The notes under the pieces are model-generated. The model had not been told where the DNA came from, made no database searches, and saw only the letters and a program-made list of their open reading frames with translations. 43,288 bases of DNA from an uncultured Collinsella sp. (GTDB lineage: Bacteria; Actinomycetota; Coriobacteriia; Coriobacteriales; Coriobacteriaceae). This document shows positions 16,964-25,053 of the stretch, one piece after another. The translations under genes were made by a program, and so were the position numbers. The stretch is taken from assembly GCA_900538305.1 (NCBI GenBank), contig UPXY01000016.1, positions 1 through 43,288 on the forward strand, read 5' to 3'. The number at the start of each line of letters is the position of its first letter. Positions within the stretch are counted from its first letter, which is position 1.

Positions 16964-17062
16964 TCACCCTGGCAGCTCCTTGCCGCATGAGGTGCAGTAT
17001 TTCGCGCTCGCACTGCCAACGGGCTTGCCGCAATAATAAGTGTATATCGGGTCTAGGCACAT
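16964..17062 (-). pseudogene. Zinc-ribbon gene tail, probable remnant
   Basis: On the minus strand a 32-codon frame ends in YCTSCGKELPG, and CGKPVGSASAKYC precedes it. This matches the second half of a CxxC...CxxC zinc ribbon, but the first knuckle has lost a cysteine (YYCGK instead of CxxC). No ribosome site or longer frame is attached. I read it as the left-over end of a zinc-ribbon protein gene like the one at 17233. It could also be a very small real protein. Confidence 0.35.
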
Positions 17063-17232
17063 AACACGATGCGAGCGCGATATTCGACAAAGTTTATCTT
17101 TAGCGCGGTAAAGTGCGGGCGTCGGTCGCGATAGAATAGGCCTACGGGAAATGCGTGCCGCCAGATGCTGCGCATGCGGTGGCGCTTGGAATCGACGGCT
17201 GCGGCGCGTTCCGCAGCGGTGAGGGGGTCGAG

Positions 17233-18681
17233 ATGTTCTGCCCGAAATGTGGAGCCGAAAACCCAGGCGGTGCGAAGTTCTGCGTGAAGTGCGGAGCCGA
17301 ATTGCACGTGGTGCAGAAGGTCGAGCCCGTCGCTGCCGAATCGAGTGCGGCGGCGGAAAAGGCCGCCGATGCGTCGGGCACCACGAGCGCTCCAGGTGGC
17401 GCCGATGCCGCCGCCCCGGTCGCATCCGTCGATGCGCCTGCGCATGCCGGCGATACTGCTGCTGCGGCACCGGGCGTCGCTTCGACAGGTACGCGCATCG
17501 CGACTCCCGCCAGCGTGCCCGCGCCGCGTAAGAAGAGCCCGCTTCCGCTCGTCATCGCGGGCGTGGTGGTCGTCGCGCTCGTCGCGGTGGCGATCTTCGT
17601 GGTGATGAACCTCTTCGGCGGAGAGAAGGAAACCGTCGAACAGAAGGCGAACGCCTCGACGCTCGCCTATGGTATCTCGAGCGCGGGTGGTTACGACTAT
17701 TTTTACAGCGCAGAGATGGAGGCGATCTGCCGCGCCAAGCCGGGTTCGGAGGTCGAAAAGGTGCTCCCGGTTCCCAACGACACCTCGATGGGTTATAGCC
17801 GCCCCGAGTTCTACGTGATGGGGGTCGCGGCCGACGGCGACAGTGTGTTCTATACGGTTTTGGGGTACGAGTCAGAAACGTACGACTCGTATCTTCAGCT
17901 TCGTTGCGTGAACGCGGACGGTTCCGACGATCGTTTGCTCAAGGAGTTCGAACAAGGCGACGACACCTACGTGAGCCTGGGGTCGCTCTACGCTTACGAC
18001 GGCCGTGCGTATCTTGCTGTAACGGAGTCCAATGGCTATGGCAACGGGAAGACCGAGGTCATAAGCATCGACGCTGCCGGTGCGGACGAGCGCATCGAGT
18101 GCACGATGGAGTCGTCGTACACACAGTACGTCGTGCTGCCCGATAAGATCTACTACACGGAGCAGGAGTACGGCTACTCCGACAGCGACCTGGGGTTCGC
18201 GGCGATCTACGTGCGCAACATCGACGGTAGCGGCTCGGAGCGCATCTACAGCGTCGACGGCGGATCCATCTCGAGCCTGGCGCTTATGGGCGACAAGATC
18301 GTGTGCCGCGAGTACAGCTACTCGACGGAAGCGCAGCGGATCGTGTCCATCGACATCGAGACCGGCGATACCGAGACCCTGTACCGCCCCGAGGACGGCT
18401 ACGGCGCCGTACTGCTTGCCGTGTCGGACGATACCGCCTATGTGGAGCGCTATGCTTCCGATACCTATGACATATCGGAATGGGATCTTATCGCGGTACC
18501 GCTTTCCGGTGGGGAACCGGTTGAGCTTGCGGTTGGGATGGATTACTACAACGCGAGTGGCGCCGTGATGAACGGGCATCTGCTCCTTACCGAGAACGGC
18601 CAGGATATCGGTAGCGTTGCCATGCGCGCCATGGCGATCGACCTCAAGACCGGCGAGGTGCTGGAGGAGTACATCCCGTAA
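17233..18681 (+). CDS. Zinc-ribbon membrane protein with large outer domain (DUF5050-like)
   Basis: The 482-residue protein begins with a zinc ribbon (MFCPKCGAEN and KFCVKCGAEL: C3, C6, C17, C20), followed by an Ala/Pro-rich linker to about residue 100. One membrane helix follows (about 104-127, VIAGVVVVALVAVAIFVVMN), then an outer domain of about 350 residues with repeated strands such as IYYTEQEYGY, EVISIDAAGADERI and RIVSIDIETGDTETLY. This repeat pattern suggests a beta-propeller of the DUF5050 type. The ribbon lies in the cytoplasm, so the architecture looks like a sensor or scaffold across the membrane. The ATG at 17233 has AGGGGG upstream. Ligand and partner are unknown. Confidence 0.82.
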   Translation: MFCPKCGAENPGGAKFCVKCGAELHVVQKVEPVAAESSAAAEKAADASGTTSAPGGADAAAPVASVDAPAHAGDTAAAAPGVASTGTRIATPASVPAPRKKSPLPLVIAGVVVVALVAVAIFVVMNLFGGEKETVEQKANASTLAYGISSAGGYDYFYSAEMEAICRAKPGSEVEKVLPVPNDTSMGYSRPEFYVMGVAADGDSVFYTVLGYESETYDSYLQLRCVNADGSDDRLLKEFEQGDDTYVSLGSLYAYDGRAYLAVTESNGYGNGKTEVISIDAAGADERIECTMESSYTQYVVLPDKIYYTEQEYGYSDSDLGFAAIYVRNIDGSGSERIYSVDGGSISSLALMGDKIVCREYSYSTEAQRIVSIDIETGDTETLYRPEDGYGAVLLAVSDDTAYVERYASDTYDISEWDLIAVPLSGGEPVELAVGMDYYNASGAVMNGHLLLTENGQDIGSVAMRAMAIDLKTGEVLEEYIP

Positions 18682-19087
18682 GCGCACGAGGCGGCGGCCT
18701 GCTGACGCGGCGTGCGCTAACTCCTTGTTGACTGGTGGCGATGAACCTGGGTGAGACTTGCTTTCGAGTCCCACTCAGGTTCTATGCTTTGCAGGGCGTT
18801 TCGGTCTCGGTTGGCTCAATGCACAGCTGCGGGTTCTTTTGCTGGTGTGCTAGCAGTACGTAACCGGGTAGCCTACAGCGTAGGGTGAACCTCGGTTCTG
18901 TTCGTGCGTCTGGTGGACGGCAGTGAGATGGACGGCAGTGAGATTTGCTGCTTTGAAGCGCCCGATTAGCGGTAAAAACGCCCTGTTGAAAAAACGACGC
19001 CCCGGAGCGGAGCGTCGTGAAGATCGAGATGCGGTATGCAAGCTATCGGAGCTCCGCGTGTTGCAGGAGCGTGCAGACGAGCCCAAC
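18682..19087. other. Gene-free interval with a hairpin and a 15-bp duplication
   Basis: No gene is supported here. GAACCTGGGTGAGACT (18743-18758) and AGTCCCACTCAGGTTC (18767-18782) form a 16-base stem with two mismatches and an eight-base loop, about 60 bases after the upstream gene, without a T-run. The 15-base unit TGGACGGCAGTGAGA stands twice in tandem at 18914-18928 and 18929-18943. The terminator of the next minus-strand gene lies at 18989-19018. Confidence 0.5.
18989..19018 (-). terminator. Intrinsic terminator of the PcsB-like gene
   Basis: Read on the minus strand, ACGACGCTCCG and CGGGGCGTCGT form a GC-rich stem followed directly by TTTTTT. It lies about 70 bases beyond the stop of the minus-strand gene at 19088, in the right orientation. 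Confidence 0.85.
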
Positions 19088-20209
19088 CTAGATGCGGTTC
19101 ATTTCTCCGCCGACCTTGTTGTACCAATCCTGCCACGTGGGCGGGCAATACCTCTGGGCGGCAGCGGGAGTGAGCGTGGTGCCATACATGCTACGCAGGT
19201 AGCTAACGTGGGAGTCGATACCCTCGTTCCAGCTACCGAACGCTCGGAAGCCACCGCCTACGGCAGTCCAACCCCAAGCGTTGCAGGTGTTCGCGCAATA
19301 GCGACCCTTCGAGCTCTCGATGCACGCAATTGCGGGAGACCAGCGCGGATCCACGCCGTAATTCCAAGCAGCCTCGGCGAATGCGCGGCCGTAGCCGGCG
19401 AGCGGGGAGCCTGCGAGATAGGCGTCGATGCGACCGGCCCACTCGTTGATGAACTCGTCACGCGGCATGTTCCAGTTCACGCTGTCGCTCACCACGGTGT
19501 CGGCGGTCTGGCCGCTCTGGTCTGCGGAGCTGTAGGGGTTGTCGCCGCTCACGCCGGAACCCTCGCCGGCGGAGGTGTCGTTGGCGAGGGCGGCGAGCTC
19601 GGCCGCGGCCTCGGCTTCAGCCTGTGCCTGAGCCTGCGCGCGGAGTGCCTGGGCTTCGGCGAGCGCGTCCTCAGCGGCCTGCTTCTCCTCTTCGAGCTGC
19701 TGCTTTTGAGCGTCAAGCTCGGTCTTACGCTGCTCGAGCTCGGCCTGCATCTCGTTGAGCTCCTCGATGGCCTCGGTATTCGAGCTCTGGATCTGGTCCA
19801 TGTACGCGCACGTGGTGATGAAGTCGCTCATGCTCTCGGATCCGACCATGACGCTCACGAGCGGGTTGGAACCCTGGCGGTACTTGTACATGTCGCGCAT
19901 CGCGGCGCTGGCAGCAGCCTGCTGTTCGGGAATCTCCTGCTCCAGGCGCTCGATCTCGGCAGTGTTCTCGTCGATCTCGGCCTGCAGGTCCTCGAGTTTG
20001 GCAACGGCCTCATCGTAGGCGGCGGCGGATTCCTCGACCTGGGCAGTCGCGGAATCGAGCTCTGCCTGTGTCTCCGCGGAAACCGCGTAAGCGGAGATGG
20101 GGGAGAGCACGGGAGTCACGGCGAACGCGACGGCGAGCGCGGCGCACGTGATGGTACGGGCCGGCTGACGTGCGATCACGCTGACGATGGAGCGATGTGT
20201 GTCACGCAT
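19088..20209 (-). CDS. Secreted coiled-coil (PcsB-like) protein with lysozyme-like domain
   Basis: The 373-residue protein has a signal peptide (about 1-43, ending in PISAYAVSA) and a long coiled coil (about 45-205, ETQAELDSATAQVEESAA and later EQRKTELDAQKQQLEEEKQA), as in PcsB/CwlO-type hydrolases. After a Ser/Gly linker comes a C-terminal domain of about 125 residues with AEAAWNYGVDPRWSPAIACIESSKG and NAWGWTAVGGG, the pattern of a lysozyme/glucosaminidase-type peptidoglycan hydrolase with a likely catalytic Glu in CIESSKG. No NlpC/CHAP domain is present, unlike classical PcsB. It probably acts in cell-wall splitting. I chose the ATG at 20209 with GAGG upstream; an in-frame TTG at 20224 is less likely. 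Confidence 0.82.
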   Translation of the reverse strand: MRDTHRSIVSVIARQPARTITCAALAVAFAVTPVLSPISAYAVSAETQAELDSATAQVEESAAAYDEAVAKLEDLQAEIDENTAEIERLEQEIPEQQAAASAAMRDMYKYRQGSNPLVSVMVGSESMSDFITTCAYMDQIQSSNTEAIEELNEMQAELEQRKTELDAQKQQLEEEKQAAEDALAEAQALRAQAQAQAEAEAAAELAALANDTSAGEGSGVSGDNPYSSADQSGQTADTVVSDSVNWNMPRDEFINEWAGRIDAYLAGSPLAGYGRAFAEAAWNYGVDPRWSPAIACIESSKGRYCANTCNAWGWTAVGGGFRAFGSWNEGIDSHVSYLRSMYGTTLTPAAAQRYCPPTWQDWYNKVGGEMNRI

Positions 20210-20249
20210 AGATGTCCTCGACAATCTGGTTGCCTGAAACGCGAGAATG

Positions 20250-20255
20250 ATTATA
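20250..20255 (-). promoter_or_regulatory. TATAAT -10 element of the PcsB-like gene
   Basis: A perfect TATAAT reads on the minus strand 41 bases before the ATG at 20209, in an AT-rich patch in otherwise GC-rich sequence. TTATTA sits 16 bases further upstream as a weak -35. Confidence 0.5.
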
Positions 20256-20491
20256 GTATGCGAATCTTAATTAATAACCCCCTGCTTAAAGTTTAAGGCT
20301 CAAGTTGAAGGTTTAGGATGGGGTGCGACCTGCGGCTTCGGTGAGTCGTTGAGAAACGATGGAGTTTCAAGTTCACCTTTAAGGTTAAGGCTTGAGGGTT
20401 TGCCGAGGAAGCGCGCGGGGTGGCCGGAGCAGTTCCCTCCGCGTTGCTCGCTCCTGCGCTTGCAGAAACGATTTTGTTTGCTCGTTCTCAC

Positions 20492-20556
20492 GACGTCGAC
20501 ATTTTCCGCCAGAATCAATGCCTCAAGAGGAGATTCTGGCGGAAAATGTCGACGTC
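20492..20556. repeat. 25-bp perfect palindrome, family E
   Basis: Bases 20492-20516 are the exact reverse complement of 20532-20556, with a 15-base loop. The arm starts GACGTCGACATTTTCCGCC and nearly matches 3734-3754. The two arms end in a self-complementary GACGTC. A further local direct repeat, GAATCCGCCGCGGCG at 20575-20589 and 20603-20617, follows. The rest of the gene-free 20256-20670 stretch shows only AT-rich sequence with short repeats of AAGGTTTAGG/AAGGTTAAGG type. Confidence 0.8.
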
Positions 20557-20670
20557 GCCCCCTGTTAGATGGAGGAATCCGCCGCGGCGTGCCCCCGACT
20601 GGGAATCCGCCGCGGCGCGCCCGCTCGGCAATCGGGTGCCAAGCTCTGTCCCTGCGCGGGCTCTCCTCTG

Positions 20671-20679
20671 TGCTAGCAT
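20671..20679 (+). promoter_or_regulatory. Extended -10 promoter candidate before the riboswitch
   Basis: TGCTAGCAT is an extended -10 (TGn plus TAGCAT) about 20 bases before the first paired base of the cobalamin riboswitch. No -35 is convincing. Confidence 0.35.
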
Positions 20680-20699
20680 AGGCGTTACGCAATCATTGG

Positions 20700-20866
20700 C
20701 CTCGATGTTGGTGCGGAGACGCACGGGCGGCACGCCGCCCAGGGGAACGGGGTGAGAATCCCCGGCTATACCAGTAACCGTGATTCGCGTGCCGCGGGAA
20801 GCGCGCCGTAGATCGGGCGGCGACGCGCCGGCACAGCAGCGATAAGCCGGATCGCCTCACATCGGT
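20700..20866 (+). promoter_or_regulatory. Cobalamin riboswitch
   Basis: The core GGGGAACGGGGTGAGAATCC followed by CCGGCTATACCAGTAACCG matches the conserved adenosylcobalamin aptamer (GGGAA, GGTGAGAATCC and an ACTGTA-like box). A perfect helper stem GGGCGG-CACG-CCGCCC lies at 20725-20740, and the B12-box-like AAGCCGGATCGCC is at 20844-20856. The outer stem P1 is CGATGT (20703-20708) with ACATCG (20859-20864). Directly downstream CCAGGCCCTGG (20888-20898) overlaps the start of the Shine-Dalgarno GGGAGGAAGG, which suggests control of translation initiation. It controls the two DUF4430 genes that follow. Confidence 0.85.
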
Positions 20867-20912
20867 CGCGCGCCGCCTCGTGCGCGCCAGGCCCTGGGAG
20901 GAAGGATCCGGC

Positions 20913-23441
20913 ATGGCTGGATGTGCATCGGCTTCGGGTAATCGGAAGCAAGCTGTGTGCAGGGGGCGCGTGATCGCCCAGCAAGACGGCGTTCATCAGG
21001 AACCAAGAACACACCTTATTACTATGGCGCATCGCATACGGAAGGCCGCGCCCCAAACGGCGCGCCGAGCGCTCGCCGTCATGCTCTCGGCGCTTCTCGT
21101 GTTCGGCATGGCGCCTGCCGAGCTCTGGGCGGAGGGCGCTGAGGGCATCGCGCCGTCGCCGGGCGAGGCTGTCGGCACTTCTCGTATGCAAGGAAATGCG
21201 CGCGGCGAAGGCGGGGCAGGATCGCGGGAATCGGCCAATGATGTGCGTGGCGCCGCAGCCCCATCGCCCCAGGACGGTTCGCCTTCGAATGAAGAACAAG
21301 GAGACGGGCAGTCTTCTTCCTCTGCGGACGAAACGGGGAGCTCGAATCCCCAGGGCAGCTCGACTGTACGGGCGGAAAGCGATACCTCGTCGCGCGGCTC
21401 AGAACAATTGTCGTCGACGGGCGCTGTGTCCACCGCTTCCGCCGATCAAACCGCGCGCGATGATGAGGTTGTGACGGCAACCATCTCCATTATCGGCGTC
21501 GACGCTATGGGGGCGGAGGAGACGTGGCTCGCGGCGACGGCGATCGAGGTGCCCGCAGGTTCCACGGCGGCGGATCTTTCGGAAAAAGCCTTTGCATACG
21601 CGGGGATCACGGCGGATTACGACCCGGATGGCGAATACGGTTGGTATCTCAGCACCATCACCTCGCCAAACGATCTGGAGCGTACGCTCGGATACGACGC
21701 GACGACGCAAGCCTACTGGCAGCTCTTCTACAACGGTGAGTCCGCTTCCGTGGGTGCGGGCAGCATCGAGCTCGCGGCGGGTGACACCGTGGTGTGGTAT
21801 TACTCCGTTTTGGGTGACGAAGCTCCTTCCGAAGACGATGACGTCGCGGTGGATCCGGATGCCGAGCGTCCCGATTGGGAGAGCCCCTGGCCGGGTTCTT
21901 CGGCAACAGGCGGACTTTCTTCCTCTGTGACATCCCCTACGCCCACGGAGGACGTTGAAGCGAGCTGGACGGTGGACTATCACAAGTATTCATCCAGCGC
22001 GTATCCCAACGCAAGCGAGCCCGTCATCGCCGGCGACTACATCTACCTGGCCGTCGATAGCACGCTCGTGATGCTCGACAAGGCGACCGGCGCCGAGGTC
22101 AAGACGACGCGCATGGCGAGTGGAATCAGCTATACGTGCCGGCCGGTGTATGCGCGCGGCCTCATCGTCATCCCGCTCGGCAACGGGCGCGTCCAAGCGT
22201 TCAGCGCGAAAGACCTTGCCTGCGTTTGGGTGACGGAGCCCGTCGGCGACCTCACACAGTCCTCGTGCACGGTGGCGGTAGATGGCGATTATCTCGTTGT
22301 GGGCACGGTCGACGTCCTTACCGATTCCGATACCTGGACGACGACCTACGAACACGGCACCGTGACGCGCATCAACATCGAAACCGGTGCCATCGCATGG
22401 CGACATACGAACGCGGCCGAGGGTTATTACTGGAGCGGCGCGGCTGTAACCGAGGACTTCGTCATCGTGTGCACGAGCGCGGGCACGCTCGAGGTGCTGG
22501 ATAAGCAGAGCGGCGACGTATGCTCGACTGCCGAGGTCGGCGGTATCGTCAATTCCGAGTGCTTCGCCTCGTCGGACGGATCTCGCGTGTATGTGTTCAC
22601 GAATGACGGGGTGTTGCATCTGTTTTCGCTCAGCCAGGACGGTGTGCTTGCCGACGCGGAATCCATCGACGTCGGGCTCGACGGGAGCGTGTGCAGCCCC
22701 ACGGTCGACGGCGAAACCGTCTATATCGGCGGGACGTCGAACGGGGTCTCGGCATTGGCGATCATCGACCTCGTGACGCACGCGGCGCAACTCGTCACCA
22801 CGGCGGACAGCGCGTCGCTGCCTGCGGGCGGCATCAAGGGCGCGCCGCTCGTGTCGAAGCAGGACGACGGCACGTATGTCTACTTCACCGTGAACTATGC
22901 CGAGACGACCGATTACGTGAATTACACCGCGGGCGGAGGCGTCTACCGCTACAAGCTCGGCGATACGGCGGCAACCCTCATCTGGGCTGCGAAGGGCTAT
23001 GAGGGCTTCTGTGATTCCCCGGTCATCTGCGATGCCGAGGGCAACCTGTACTACATCAACGATTCAGGGCATCTGTTCGCCCTGCATGCGGGTACAGGTG
23101 CTTCCGGAGACCCCGGACAGGGAGGCTCTGGCAGAGCCGATGGTGAATCCGGCATCGGTGGTAGCACAGGCAGCACCGATGGCAAAACGGTCGCGCCGGG
23201 GTCTCGTCCGCTGGGACCGGGTGCGTCGGCCGCTGCCGAGCATGCTGCGGCCAGCGCTGCCGTAGCCGAAGATGCTGTTGACGGGCAGGTTTCTGCCCGT
23301 GCCGGCGCAGACGCTCGCAACGAGGTGACGGCGGCTTCGCCGATGAATCTCTGGGCGGTCGGTGGCATCGCCGCTGGCGTGGCCGGGCTCGTCATCGTTG
23401 GGCTGTATATGGCGCTGGGCAAACCTCGTGGGGAGGCATGA
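20913..23441 (+). CDS. Surface protein: DUF4430 + beta-propeller + membrane anchor, cobalamin-regulated
   Basis: The 842-residue protein has a signal peptide (hydrophobic core ALAVMLSALLVFGMAPAELW, about residues 54-75) and a Ser/Glu-rich linker. A DUF4430/transcobalamin C-terminal-like domain follows (about 185-300, EVPAGSTAADLSEKAFAYAG, YWQLFYNGESASVGAGS). Next comes a PQQ-like beta-propeller with repeated blades (IAGDYIYLAVDSTLVMLDKA, DGDYLVVGTVDV, TVDGETVYIGGTSNG), then a linker and a C-terminal membrane helix (WAVGGIAAGVAGLVIVGLYM). The ATG at 20913 has GGGAGGAAGG upstream but gives a long N-region; the in-frame ATG at 21024 would give a normal signal peptide but has no ribosome site. 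Cobalamin binding is inferred from riboswitch and domain; no binding data are shown. Confidence 0.82.
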   Translation: MAGCASASGNRKQAVCRGRVIAQQDGVHQEPRTHLITMAHRIRKAAPQTARRALAVMLSALLVFGMAPAELWAEGAEGIAPSPGEAVGTSRMQGNARGEGGAGSRESANDVRGAAAPSPQDGSPSNEEQGDGQSSSSADETGSSNPQGSSTVRAESDTSSRGSEQLSSTGAVSTASADQTARDDEVVTATISIIGVDAMGAEETWLAATAIEVPAGSTAADLSEKAFAYAGITADYDPDGEYGWYLSTITSPNDLERTLGYDATTQAYWQLFYNGESASVGAGSIELAAGDTVVWYYSVLGDEAPSEDDDVAVDPDAERPDWESPWPGSSATGGLSSSVTSPTPTEDVEASWTVDYHKYSSSAYPNASEPVIAGDYIYLAVDSTLVMLDKATGAEVKTTRMASGISYTCRPVYARGLIVIPLGNGRVQAFSAKDLACVWVTEPVGDLTQSSCTVAVDGDYLVVGTVDVLTDSDTWTTTYEHGTVTRINIETGAIAWRHTNAAEGYYWSGAAVTEDFVIVCTSAGTLEVLDKQSGDVCSTAEVGGIVNSECFASSDGSRVYVFTNDGVLHLFSLSQDGVLADAESIDVGLDGSVCSPTVDGETVYIGGTSNGVSALAIIDLVTHAAQLVTTADSASLPAGGIKGAPLVSKQDDGTYVYFTVNYAETTDYVNYTAGGGVYRYKLGDTAATLIWAAKGYEGFCDSPVICDAEGNLYYINDSGHLFALHAGTGASGDPGQGGSGRADGESGIGGSTGSTDGKTVAPGSRPLGPGASAAAEHAAASAAVAEDAVDGQVSARAGADARNEVTAASPMNLWAVGGIAAGVAGLVIVGLYMALGKPRGEA

Positions 23442-24334
23442 TGGACGAGAAGCATGGAGAAGCCGGCAGGCGTGAAGACCAGGTAACGGAGCGTCGGAGC
23501 GAGACGCAGCCGGTGCCGCGCGCCGATGGGGCGGCGCATCCGCAGCCTCGGGGCGCCCGTCAACAGCAGCCTTCCGATTCGTATATCTCGCTCGATAGCG
23601 GCGCCGCCCCGAGCACACGTTCACGCAAACCGTTTGTGGCCGCTTTCGCTGCCGTTGCGTGTCTGGTGCTCATCGTGGTGTGTTTGGGCTTCGTGCACCC
23701 ATCTTCCGATGGTGGCTGGTCGGTAGCGTGGCTCTTTCAGACGACGGCGGAGACCGCGGCGGGCTCCGGCGAGCCGACGGGCATCGACGACGATGCGGAC
23801 GCTGCTTCATCGGCGGAGGACGCCTCATCCGACGCTGATGCCCCTGCATCCCAGGCGACGGGCGGCGCGGACACATCGACATCGAGCGTGGAAGGCGACG
23901 ACGCCGCAGCGCAGGATGGAGGTGCTGAGGGGAATTCTTCCGGCGCGGCTAAGCCAGGGGCAGCGCAGGGCGGTTCGAGTGCATCTGGCTCGGGCGGTGG
24001 AGATGGCGCGGGACAGCAGCCGCAGACCGTCACCGTCTCGGTGAGTATCGACTCCTCTTCCGTGGGGAGCCCGGTGTCGGCAAGCGGCACATACACGTTC
24101 GAGCCGGGCGCCACCGCTTACGATGCACTCTGCGCCCTCGGCGTGTCGGTGAACGCGGGAAATTCGGGCTTCGGGGTGTACGTGAGCGCTATCGGCGGCC
24201 TTGCCGAGAAAGAGCACGGCGCTACGAGCGGCTGGCTCTATATCGTGAACGGCACGCAACCCGCTACCGCTGCGAGCAATTACGAGCTTTCAGACGGCGA
24301 CGTCGTGCGCTGGGTGTATTCGGTATCGGAATAA
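23441..24334 (+). CDS. Membrane-anchored DUF4430 protein
   Basis: The 297-residue protein has a polar N-terminus of about 60 residues. One membrane helix follows (FVAAFAAVACLVLIVVCLGF), then an acidic Ser/Gly/Ala linker of about 100 residues and a C-terminal DUF4430 domain of about 100 residues (GTYTFEPGATAYDALCALGV, EHGATSGWLYIVNGTQPATA, YELSDGDVVRWVYS). The DUF4430 domain is therefore displayed outside, tethered by the linker. Its start overlaps the stop of the preceding gene; ATGs stand at 23438 and 23441, and GGGAGG fits the second better. It must share the riboswitch-controlled message. It probably binds the same ligand as the partner protein. Confidence 0.82.
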   Translation: MDEKHGEAGRREDQVTERRSETQPVPRADGAAHPQPRGARQQQPSDSYISLDSGAAPSTRSRKPFVAAFAAVACLVLIVVCLGFVHPSSDGGWSVAWLFQTTAETAAGSGEPTGIDDDADAASSAEDASSDADAPASQATGGADTSTSSVEGDDAAAQDGGAEGNSSGAAKPGAAQGGSSASGSGGGDGAGQQPQTVTVSVSIDSSSVGSPVSASGTYTFEPGATAYDALCALGVSVNAGNSGFGVYVSAIGGLAEKEHGATSGWLYIVNGTQPATAASNYELSDGDVVRWVYSVSE

Positions 24335-24338
24335 AGAG

Positions 24339-24375
24339 AGCGCCGGCGTGCAACGATGTGCGGTGCGCCGGCGCT
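24339..24375 (-). terminator. Hairpin terminator between convergent genes
   Basis: AGCGCCGGCG (24339-24348) and CGCCGGCGCT (24366-24375) pair perfectly over 10 bp. On the minus strand CTCTTTATT follows, so it mainly serves the GtrA gene at 24400. It lies just after the DUF4430 gene stop and may also stop that message. Confidence 0.7.
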
Positions 24376-24399
24376 GTACCGTGTGCTATGCGTTGCTCG

Positions 24400-24804
24400 T
24401 TATTCCGCGGCAGAGAGGAACTTCTTGCGGGTGAAGAAGTTGTACCAGGTCACGCAGAAGGTCGCGAGCACCTTCGTGAGCTGGTAGGCGATATTCAGCA
24501 CGGTCACACCCACGAACATGAGGACATCCGTGAGGCCGAGGCCGATCGCGGAGAGGATCGCGAAGATGGTGAACTCGCGCTTGCGGCTCATGTCGTCGCG
24601 ATGCGGGAAGACGAACTTCAGGCTGAGCGCGTAATTGAGCGCCACGGACACGATGAACGAGATCGAGGTGCTCACAAGGTAGTCGACGTGGAAAAGCTCC
24701 GTGAGTGCGATGAGCAGCGCCCAGTCCACCGCGAAGGAGAGAATCCCCACCACAGCGAACTTGTAGAACTGCTGAACCACGGGTTTTGTGAGCGCATTGC
24801 GCAC
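24400..24804 (-). CDS. GtrA family membrane protein
   Basis: The 134-residue protein has four predicted membrane segments (about 15-35, 42-65, 78-98, 102-122), with KFAVVGILSFAVDWALL at the start and WYNFFTRKKF at the end, both typical of the GtrA family. GtrA proteins are thought to flip polyprenyl-linked sugars or help polysaccharide export. The GTG start has GGAG seven bases upstream. A paralogue is encoded next on the same strand, separated by about 250 bases. No glycosyltransferase lies nearby, so its partner is not in this window. Confidence 0.85.
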   Translation of the reverse strand: MRNALTKPVVQQFYKFAVVGILSFAVDWALLIALTELFHVDYLVSTSISFIVSVALNYALSLKFVFPHRDDMSRKREFTIFAILSAIGLGLTDVLMFVGVTVLNIAYQLTKVLATFCVTWYNFFTRKKFLSAAE

Positions 24805-25053
24805 GTAACCACTCCAAATCGTTGAGATGACGGGCCGCTTGGCGTTTTCCGGCAGAGAGCTGCAGGGATTGCGCGACCCGCATGCCGGTACCGACTATAG
24901 CTGTACCGTCATGGTTTTGTAAGCTCGGACGCGCGTTTCTATCAAGTGCGCAGAAAAGATGCGTCAAATCTGCACGTTTGGCATGCAAATACATGAGCTG
25001 TGGCGCTCGCGGCGGCAACCCCCGTCGCGGCGCTGCCATAGCGGCCTGCCTGT

